This document shows, piece after piece, positions 56,370 to 64,000 of a stretch of 64,000 nt of DNA. The translations under genes were made by a program, and so were the position numbers. The stretch comes from Isoetes taiwanensis. Its lineage: Eukaryota > Streptophyta > Lycopodiopsida > Isoetales > Isoetaceae. The notes under the pieces were generated by a model. The model searched no databases, was not told the origin of the DNA, and saw only the letters and a program-made list of their open reading frames with translations. The first letter of the stretch is position 1. Each line of letters starts with the position of its first letter. The DNA lies in the NCBI GenBank assembly GCA_021234155.1, contig JAJEKV010000056.1, positions 9,406,988 through 9,470,987 on the forward strand. The letters are read 5' to 3'.

Positions 56370-58165
56370 CCGGCGGGCCGGACCTTTTCTTTGCAGCCCT
56401 TTCCTCATTTCGGCCCCTCAGGGGGCCTCGCCTCGGTTTGGGCCCATCCCGTGCCCTTTTTGGTTGCACCCTTCCTCGGCTCGGCCCCTCAGGAACCTTT
56501 GCCTAAATTTGGACATCCCTGGGACTATTCCTCGGCTCGGCTTCGGCCGAGGCCTCGCCTCGGTTTGGGCCCACCCGTGTGTCACCCATAGGGAGCTTAA
56601 TCAACCTCGGTTCAACATTGCCTCAGATACATACGTACTACCAATTCCAAACCATCACACATTGAGGAGCTTAGTCACATTTACTACCAATTTCAAAGTA
56701 TCATCCATTGGGAGTTTACTCACAACTACTATAAACTCCAAAGCCTCACCCATTAAAAGCTTACTTACATCTACTACTACTTTTAAAGTATCACCCGTTA
56801 GGAGCTTACTACATCTACTATGAATTCCAAAGTACAACTCCTATATATTCAAGAAACTTTCCATGTAACTAAGCATCCATTGCTTAACCACCCATGAAGA
56901 GCATACTCACACATACAACTACGAGGACCTATACCACATCTAACTCACGCTTATTACCTCTATATGTCCCCTCCCCCCTTCTTTCCCCTCTCTCTCTCTC
57001 CCCTCTCTCTTCCCTCTCTCTCTTCTCTCTCCTATCTCTTCTCTCTCTTCTCCCTTTTCTCTCATCTCTCTCTCTCTCCTCTCTCTTCCCTCATCTGTCT
57101 CTCTCTCTCCCCCCTTTCTCTCTCCTCTTTCTCTCCTCTCTTCCCTCTCTCCTCTCTCTCCTCTCTCTCTCTCTCCCCTATTTCTCTCCTCTCCGTCTAT
57201 GTCTCCCCTCTCTCTCTCTCTTTTTCTCTCTTCTTTCTTTCTTCCTTTCTCTTCCCCTCCTTTCTCTCTTCTCTCTCTCTCCCCTCTCTCTCTTCTCTCT
57301 CCTCTCTCTTCTTCCCTCCTCTCTCTTCCCTCTCTCTTCTTCTCTCTCTCTCTCTCTCCCCCCCCCTCTCTCTCTTCTATCTCCTCTCCCTCTCTCTCCT
57401 CTCTCTCCTCTCTCCTCTCTCCTGTCTCTCTACCATCTCTGTCCCCCTCTGTCTTTCCCTCTTCTCTCTCTAGCTTTATTCTAGAACATTCTAGCCCTTT
57501 TTTCCTTCTCTCTCTTCTATTTCTCTCCTCTCCCTCTATTTCTCCCCTCTCTATCTTTCTCTCTCTTCTTTCTTTCTTTCTTTCTCTCCTCTCTCTTCCC
57601 TCTCCCCTTTCTTTCTTCTTTCTCCTCTCTCTCTCCCCTCTCTCTCTTCTTTCCCTCTCTCTCTCTCCCCCTCTCTCTTCTCTCTCTCTCTCTTGCTCTC
57701 CTCTCTCTCTCCTCCCTCCTCTCTTTCTCTCTCCCCTCTCTTTGTCTCTCTCTCTCTTCTTTCTCTCTCCTCTCTCCTCTCTTTGTCTCTCCTCTCTCTT
57801 CTCTTCTCTTTGTCTTTAACCCTCTCTCTCTCCCCCCTTTCTCTCTTCTCTCTCTCCCCTTTTTCCTTCTCTCTCTCCTGTCTCTCTTCTCTCTCTCTAT
57901 TTCTCCCCTCTCTCTATCTTTCTCTCTCTTTTCTATTCCTCTCTCTTTCTCTTCTCCCTCCTCTCTCTTCTCTCTCTAGCTTTATTCTAGAACATTCTAG
58001 AAGGTGCTTGCAAGGCCTTTGATAGGCATGGGAGACATGCACATGGCCTAACCTTAACTATGTGTGGAAAGGCTTATTTTTTGAAGAAGAAATGCTTGGC
58101 TTAGTGGGCAGGATTGGGGGTATGGGTCATTGGACTTGGGTTGAATCCACCATGCAACATAAAAT
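56370..58165. repeat. Inserted repeat block with CT microsatellite and tRNA-like boxes
   Basis: It breaks the collinearity of transposon B with A. It begins with a GC-rich part (CTCGCCTCGGTTTGGGCCCA, 56409-56570), has repeats of the AGTATCACCCATT type (56640-56830), then CT microsatellite (56950-57980) with TTCTAGAACATTCTAG at 57479 and 57974, and ends with a tRNA-like promoter part. The same components in other order occur at 61326-63360, so both belong to one repeat family. Confidence 0.6.
58097..58148 (+). promoter_or_regulatory. tRNA-like pol III promoter (A and B boxes), SINE-type, copy 1
   Basis: TGGCTTAGTGGG (58097-58108) fits the A box; GGTTGAATCC (58139-58148) fits the B box with one change; 30 bases separate them. 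There is no tRNA acceptor stem or cloverleaf, which points to a tRNA-derived short interspersed element and not a tRNA gene. Confidence 0.55.
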
Positions 58166-58499
58166 TTTAGATAGTGGTTAAGAAGACAAGATCCGTTTCA
58201 TGCGCCGTGCGTGGCGCGTCAAATTTAAACAAATGTATGCCAAGGATTTTAAAAGCAAAAGGTGGATGGGGGGGTGGAGTTACATTACAGCAGTTACTTG
58301 ATATTTTTATTATGACTATGATAAAAGGGCATTATGGCGGTAAAACAATACGATAACTACTTTTCGGTGGCCTCGAGATGGTCAAGTAAGATCTGGACCC
58401 ACCTATGCCCTTCCTTTTTGTAGTATTCCTCAAGTTCGGCAGGCCTCGCGGTATAAATTTGGACCCCATTATATACGTTAAATTAGGCCCTTCCTTTTG

Positions 58500-60835
58500 T
58501 AGCATCTCTCTCTCCTCTCTCTTCTTTCTCTCTCTCTCCCTCTCTCTCTACTATCTATTCTCTTTCCTCTCTTCTCTCTCTTCTCTCTCCTTCCTCTCTC
58601 CTCTCTCTCCTCCATCCTCTCTTTATAAATTTCTCTCTTTCTCTTTCTCTCTCTCTTCTTTATAAATTTCTCTCTCTCTCTCCTCTCTCTCCTCTCTCTC
58701 CCTCTATCTTTCTCTCTCTAAATTTCCTCTCTCCCCTCTCTCTCCTCTAAATTCTCTCCTCTCTCCTCTCCTCTCTCTCTCTAAATTTCTCTCCTCTCTC
58801 TCTTCCTAAATTTATCCTCCTTCCCTTTCTCTCCTATCACTTTAGAATTTCTCTCTCCTCTCTCTTCTTCTCTCTCTCTTTTTCCCTCTCCTCTCTCTAA
58901 ACTAATGGCGTTTCTCCTTCTTTTCGGGTTCTCTCTCTCCCAAAAGAATGCCTCTATCTTCTCTTTCTCTCTCTCTCCCTTCTCTCTCTCTCTTCTCTCT
59001 CCTCCCTCTCTCTCTCTCTTCTCTTTCCTTTCTCTCATTGTACTCTCTCTCCCATGTCTCTCCTCTGAGGATTCTCTTTCCCCCCTCTCTCTCTCTCTTT
59101 TCTCTTTTTGGTATCTTTGTGGGGGTGGTGCTCATTGAAGCCGAAATGGCCAAGGGATCTAAGGCGTAAGCCACATTTGCTCTCTCTCTCTCTCTCTCTC
59201 TCTTTCTCGGTCTTACAACATGTTTCTCTCTCTCTCTCCTCTCCATTGTTCTCTCTCTCCCTTAATCTTTCGGCTAAACCTTGAGGGATCTCTCTCTCTC
59301 TCCTCTCTCCCTCTCTCCCCTCTCCCCTCCTCTAGTCTCTCTCCTCTCTCTCTCTCTCTCTCTCTTCCCTTCTCTGGGCGGGTCTTTCTCTCTTTCTATC
59401 TTTCTCTCTCCTCTCTCTTTCTCTCAATCTCTCTTCTTCCTCTCTCTCCCTCTCTCCCCTCTCCTCTCTCTCTCTCCTCTCTCCTCCTCTAGGGCTCTCT
59501 CTCCTCTCTCTTCCTCCTCCCCTCTCTCTCTCTCTCTCCTCTCTCCCCTTTTTTCTCTTCTCTCTCTTCCCCCTCTCTCTATTTCTCCCTCTTCTCTCTT
59601 TCTTTCCTCTCTTTGGTCTTTCTGTCTCCCTCTGTTCCCTCTCTTTCCTCTCTCACTCTCTCCCTCCTCTCTCTTCTCATTATTCATTCCCCCCTCTTCC
59701 CCTATGGTCTCAAAATTAAGGTCTCTTTGGCCCCTTTCTCTCTTCTCTCTCTCCTCTCTTTCTCTCTTCCCCTCTCTTCTCACCTTATCTCTCTCTCCTT
59801 CCTGGAGGTCATTATTTTCCATCTCTCTCCTATTCTCTCTCAATGTCTCTGCCTTAAACCTCTGGGTTCTCTCTCTTCTCTCTCCTTTCTCTCTCTCTTC
59901 TCTTTCTCTTTCCTCTCTCTTTTTCTCTTTCTCCTAACTCCCTCTCTATAAATTTATACCTCAATCTCCCCTAAAGGTTTAAATTTCTCTCTTCTCTCAA
60001 TGTCTCCTATAAATTTCTCTCTCTCCTCTCTCTCTATAATTTCTCTCCTCTCTCTCTCCTTGGTCCTAAATTTCTCTCTCTCTCCTCTCTTCTGGTATAA
60101 ATTTATACCGCCTCCTCCTTCTCTCTCTCTCTATTTTCCTTGTTTTTATTTTACTAATATTTCATTGTTGTCTTTCTTTCCTCCTAAAACAAGCGTCCCC
60201 TCTCTCATGGTGGTGGTCTCTCTCTCCCCTCCCTTTCCTCACTTTCTCTAGGGTTTTCCTCTCTCTCTATTTCTCCTCTCTCCATCTTCTCTTTCTCTCT
60301 CTCAGAATACTCTTCTCTCTCCTCCTCTCTGTTTTCTCCCCTCTCTCTTCCTCTTTCCTCAAAATTATCTCTCTCCTCTCTCCCTATCTCTCTCCTCCTC
60401 TCTTCTCCTTATCTCTCTCCTCTCTCTGTTTCTCTATCTCTCCCTATCTTGGATCTCTCTCCTCTCTATCTCCTCGAGGCACCTCTATCTCTCTTTTCTC
60501 CTCTCTCTCTCTCTCTTCTCCCTCTCTCTCGACTTTTCTCTCTCAAATTTCTCCTCCCTCTTCTCTCTTCTCTTCTCTCTCTTCTCTCCCTCTCGATCTC
60601 CTCCTCTCCTCTTTTCAAAAAATTCTAGAAGGGTTCTAAATCATTCATCTCTCTCTAACAAATCTCTCTCCCCTCTCTCTCTCCTCTTCTCTATCTCCCC
60701 TCTCCTTTCTGTCTATCTCTCTTTCTCTGCTAGGATCTCTCTCTTTCCTCTACCATTCTCTCTCTCCTCTGGGGCTCTCTCCTCTCTCTCTCCTCTCTCT
60801 CTCCTCTCTTTCTATCTCTCCACCTATAGTATAAA
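58500..60835. repeat. CT-rich simple repeat replacing transposon sequence
   Basis: Mostly TCTC runs with embedded islands of transposon A sequence and scattered TAAATTT remnants of the palindrome (58625, 58665, 58725, 58805, 59945, 60095). See the methyltransferase gene of transposon B. Confidence 0.8.
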
Positions 60836-61325
60836 TTTTTCTCTATCTCCATTTTAAACTATCTTTCATTGTAATCTATGTGTTCACAATTTTTAATATA
60901 TTTTGATGAAGATTTCTCATCCTGAAAACTTTGTCTCTTCAACAATGCTTAATTAGAACAATTCTTTTTTGATTCATGATTTGGACTCTTTTTCTCTTTT
61001 CTATGTTTTGATTTTCTTAGTACTTATATTAAGCTTGCAAAAACACAAAACTATATTTCCTTCTATTTTCAACAACAAATACTTAATGAGTTTTTAAATG
61101 TAATGTCTTTCTCCTCAAAACAAGCTCCTATTTTTTTTTTTTTTGCCCTTCTTAAAAATGAAAAGGCTTCAAAAATGTTAACTTTTTGGGGTATTTTGAA
61201 TGCTATTTGCTCAACAATCTATTTTGCTCCCTATTTTGTCCATTTTTTCAAGTTTCCAATTTTTATAAAGGAATCTTTCAAGCTCACTTCTTAAATAAGT
61301 CGTTTCATTTGATAAACAACTTGTT

Positions 61326-63060
61326 CCAATTCTAAAAGTATGTCAATTCTAAAAGTATCACCCATGTGAAGCTTACACACACCCATCATACCCATCCACA
61401 CTTACTACAAATTCAAAGTATCATCTCGAGGAATATTCTATTTTGAGGCATTTTCAAGGTTTCAAAAGAAACTTTCTACTTTGGTCCAGAGAGGTGCTTC
61501 TAGAGCATAGATGGTTTGCCCTATAGCATCTAGAACACTCTAGAACATTCTATTTTGAGTTTTGCAAAGTTTTAGCAAACTTTTACGTTTTTTAGACTAC
61601 CGTACTTTCTATTTTTTTAGGTGAGATGCTTACCCTAGAGCATCTGAAATATTCTAGGACATTCTATTTAAGTTTTTACAAAGTTTAAGCAAACTTTCTA
61701 TTTTTAGACTAAAACTTTCTATTTTTAGATTGAGGTGCTTACCCTTGAACGTCTGTAACATTCCAGAAAATTCTATTTTGAGCATTTGCAAAGTTTAAAA
61801 AACTTTCTATTTTTGGATTGAGGTGTTTTACCCATGAGCATTCGAACATTCTATTTTTGAGCATTTGCAAAGTCTTAAAAACTTTCTATTTTTTAGATTT
61901 GAAACTTTTTATTTTACATAGGTGCTTACCCATGAGCATTTACAAAGTATTATTCATGAGTAACATACTCATACATGCCCATGCCACATCCTCTGCCAGG
62001 CCAATTCTAAAAGTATGTCAATTTTAAAGTATCACCCATGTGAAGCTTACACACACCCATCATACCCATCACAGTTACTACCAATTCCAAAGTATCACCT
62101 CCAGAATATTCTATTTTGAGCATTTGCAAGATTCAAGAAACTTTCTATTTTTAGACTGAGGTGCTTCTAAAGCATAGGTGGTTGCCCTATAGCATTTGGA
62201 ACATTCTAGAACATTCTATTTTGAGTTTTTGCAAAGTTTTAGCAAACTTTTTTGTTTTTAGACTACCATACTTTCTATTTTTAGACTGAGATGCTTACCT
62301 TAGAGCATCTGAAACATTCTAGGACATTCTATTTGAGTTTTTACAAAGTTTAAGCAAACTTTCTATTTTTAGACTAAAACTTTCTATTTTTAGACTGAGG
62401 TGCTTACTTTGAGCATCTACAACATTCCAGAACATTCTATTTTGAGCATTTGCAAAGTTTCAAAAAACTTTCTATTTTTTGGATTGAGGTGTTTACCCAT
62501 GAGCATCTGCAACATTCCAGAACATTCTATTTTGAGCATTTGCAAAGTCTTAAAAAACTTTCTATTTTTAGACTGAAACTTTCTATTTTTAGACTGAGGT
62601 GCTTACCCATGAGCACCTGGAACATTCCACAATATTCTATTTTGAGTATTTGCAAAGTTTCAAAAAACTTTCTATTTTTTTTAAACTTTCTATTTTGAGG
62701 TGCTTACCCATGAGCACACGGAACATTCAGGAACATTCTATTTTGAGCATTTGCAAAGTTTCAAAAACCTTTCTATTTTTGGACTGAAACTTTCTATTTT
62801 TACTAGGGTGCTTACCCATGAGCACCTGGAACGTTCTAGAACATTCTATATTTTTGAGCATCGCAAAGTTTCAAAAAAACTTCTATTTTTGATTTGAAAC
62901 TTTCTATTTTTAGGTTGAGGTGCTTACTCATGAGCATCTGAAACATTCTAGGACATTCCAAAAGATTCTAGAACATTCTAGAACATCCTAGAGTATCCTT
63001 GAATTAATTAGGCCCCAGCCTTAACTATGCATGGAGTTCTTATTCTTTCAAGAAAAGATT
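61326..63060. repeat. Degenerate tandem repeats with heat-shock-element-like motifs
   Basis: A unit of roughly 105-130 bp recurs, marked by GAGGTGCTTACCCATGAGCA, then AACATTCTAGAACATTCTAT and GAGCATTTGCAAAGTTT, and AAACTTTCTATTTTTAGACT, from about 61430 to 62990. A longer duplication links 61330-61850 with 61995-62470. The TTCnnGAAnnTTC pattern of heat shock elements occurs in many units. No coding content. Confidence 0.7.
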
Positions 63061-63063
63061 GGT

Positions 63064-63115
63064 TGGTCTAGTGGTAGGGGGGGGGTTTGGGGGGCAATGT
63101 CCAGGGGTTGAGTCC
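63064..63115 (+). promoter_or_regulatory. tRNA-like pol III promoter (A and B boxes), SINE-type, copy 2
   Basis: TGGTCTAGTGGT (63064-63075) and GGTTGAGTCC (63106-63115), again 30 bases apart, with the upstream words CTTAACTATG and TTCTTATTCTTTCAAG shared with copy 1. G-runs between the boxes differ. Confidence 0.5.
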
Positions 63116-63360
63116 AGTGGTAAACCAAAAATTTTGTCCACCAAACTTGGGAGCTTTTGAGAGGCCAAGGCCCATGGGCCGGCCGAGATCCTTATTCGTG
63201 GCGCATCCTCCCACCCGTCCGGATGGTGGTGGAATACTCCTGGAACTCCGCGGGCATCTATTTCTTTCTAGAAAGGGCGGGCATTTTTCTTTTGCTCCTT
63301 TCTCTTCGGCCGGCCTCCGGCCGCCTCGTTTGGACATCCTGGGTTTGGGCCCACCCATGT
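63116..63360. other. GC-rich end of the repeat block, no gene
   Basis: Contains GGGCCGGCCGAGATCC and GTTTGGGCCCACCCATGTG; the latter resembles 56570 (GTTTGGGCCCACCCGTGTG). No reliable ORF. Confidence 0.5.
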
Positions 63361-63905
63361 GCCTCTCTTCTCCTCTCTCTTTCTCCTTCTCTCTCTCTCT
63401 TTTTCTCCTCTCTCTCCCTCTCCCTGTCTCTCTTCTCTCTCTTCTCTCTTCTTTCTCTCTCCTCTCTTCTCTCTCTCTCTTCTCTTTCTCCCTCCTCTGT
63501 CTTCTCTTCTCTTTGTCTTTACCCTCTCTCTCTCTCTCTCTCCTCTCTCCTCTCTCTCCTTTCTCCCTCTCTCTATCTCCCTCTCTCTCTTTTCTCTCTC
63601 CTCTCTCCTCTCCTCTATCTCCTCTCTCCTCTTTCCTCTCTCTCTCTCTCTCTCCTATCTCTCTCTCTCCTCTCTCCTCTCCTCTCTCCTCTCTCTCTCT
63701 CTCTCTCCTATCTCTCTCCTCTCTCTCTATCTCCCCTCTCTCTGTCTCTATCTCTCTCTCTATCTCTTTCTCTCCTCTCTCCTCTCCTTTCTGTTTTTCT
63801 CTTCTCTCTCTCTTTTCTATTTCTCTCTCTCTCCTCTCTCTTTTTCTCTCTCCTCTCTCTCTCTCCTCTCTTCTCTCTCTCTCTCTCCTCCTCTCTCTCT
63901 CCCTA

Positions 63906-63937
<32 letters not shown>

Positions 63938-64000
63938 CTCTCTGTTCTCTATTATCTCTTTTTCTCCTTAGGTCTTTCCTCTTTCCTCTCTCTCTCCTCT
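63361..64000. repeat. CT microsatellite to the window end
   Basis: Almost only C and T in short CTCT and TCTC runs, continuing beyond the window. Confidence 0.9.

Larger units (their letters stand above)
56263..60835 (+). pseudogene. Methyltransferase gene of transposon B, a mosaic of original sequence and CT repeats
   Basis: ATGGCCC before GTAAGTCTAC at 56263 equals exon 1 of the gene in A. After the inserted block, islands match A in order: 58185 (ATCCGTTTCATG, A 10169), 58340 (GGTAAAACAATACGATAAC), 58905 (AAACTAATGGCGTTT, A 10517), 59140 (GAAATGGCCAAGG, A 10757), 59700 (CCCTATGG and AAAATTAAGG, A 11282), 59803 (TGGAGG and ATTTTCCAT), 60137 (TTTTACTAATATTT, A 11693). The DNA between is CT-rich simple repeat. 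No motif of the enzyme survives. Confidence 0.75.
52408..61325. mobile_element. Transposon B: second copy of the methyltransferase transposon, heavily altered
   Basis: The left end AACAAAGTTTAAAATGAAAC is identical to transposon A over more than 60 bp. The right end (61296-61325) is a damaged version (CGTTTCATTTGATAAACAAC, then TTGTT). Transposase and methyltransferase regions are collinear with A. Relative to A it lacks about 2.7 kb (A 4512-7212, including the Helitron) and gains a repeat block at about 56370-58165. The flanks (TTCA and CCAA) show no clear target duplication, and the right flank is a different repeat, so the right side was probably rearranged. Confidence 0.8.

Noticed and set aside
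56894-58022. Ser/Leu-rich ORFs in the CT microsatellites, also at 59220-59951 and 63087-63971
   Set aside because: Low-complexity repeats keep several frames open by chance; no codon bias, domain or conserved start.
58097-58148. tRNA genes at 58097 and 63064
   Set aside because: Only the A and B boxes fit; acceptor, anticodon and variable stems cannot be formed.
52408-61325. A clean target site duplication for transposon B
   Set aside because: TTCA on the left and CCAA on the right do not match, and the right flank belongs to a different repeat, so the right side has been rearranged or misassembled.

Overview
The window looks like nuclear DNA of a land plant with a large, repeat-rich genome. 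The signs are GT-AG introns, Ty3-type retroelements with a chromodomain integrase, Helitrons, a captured fragment of a NAC-type transcription factor and long simple repeats. A seed-free plant such as a fern is my guess only. Nearly all of the sequence is mobile elements nested in each other, and most coding regions are broken.

Region 1-15.2 kb: two genes with the same kind of upstream region (65-bp hairpins about 200 bp apart, then a TATAAATAG box). The first (505-1752) encodes a histone H3 variant: an H3-like start (ARTKQT) and an H3 histone fold at the C-terminus, separated by a tail of about 327 residues (canonical H3 has about 46). The second (13.64-15.15 kb) is an orphan acidic protein. 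Transposon A (1741-12893; about 30-bp inverted ends, 4-bp CAAG duplication) sits inside the last codons of the H3 gene; the missing last codons lie on its far side. Transposon A carries two divergent genes: on the minus strand a transposase-like protein of the DUF7869 type, on the plus strand a seven-exon gene with a ParB-like segment and a permuted (beta-class) DNA amino-methyltransferase. Between and inside these genes lie more than 20 copies of a 16-bp palindrome (GGTATAAATTTATACC), 11 of them in an array with a period of about 31 bp. This methyltransferase transposon with its palindrome array is the best candidate for an undescribed system here.

Region 15.2-31.7 kb: a 1.08-kb direct repeat pair, Helitron copy 2, short tandem repeats, and a Ty3 chromovirus (gag to chromodomain, 21.97-26.76 kb) with a polypurine tract and a 1.94-kb 3' LTR but no visible 5' LTR. 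Then about 2 kb without recognisable content.

Region 31.8-40.4 kb: a GC-richer tandem array of about 1.12-kb units, two of them enlarged to 2.14 kb by an identical captured block that holds a NAC (SOG1-like) exon and a piece of another coding sequence. A further host-like gene fragment lies near 32.6-32.8 kb.

Region 40.4-52.4 kb: a degraded Ty3 element of the non-chromovirus (Ogre/Tat/Athila-like) type with an extra ORF downstream of pol. Helitron copy 3 is inserted between pol and that ORF, and transposon B cuts the ORF off.

Region 52.4-64 kb: transposon B, a second copy of the methyltransferase transposon. Its transposase half is still readable. Its methyltransferase half is a mosaic in which short islands of the original sequence keep their spacing but the sequence between them is CT-rich simple repeat. 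A repeat block with tRNA-like pol III boxes is inserted in it; a related block with tandem heat-shock-element-like motifs follows, and the window ends in a CT microsatellite. Three identical-ended Helitrons (5.2, 17.1 and 47.0 kb) each carry about 1.5 kb of almost pure purine sequence on one strand.
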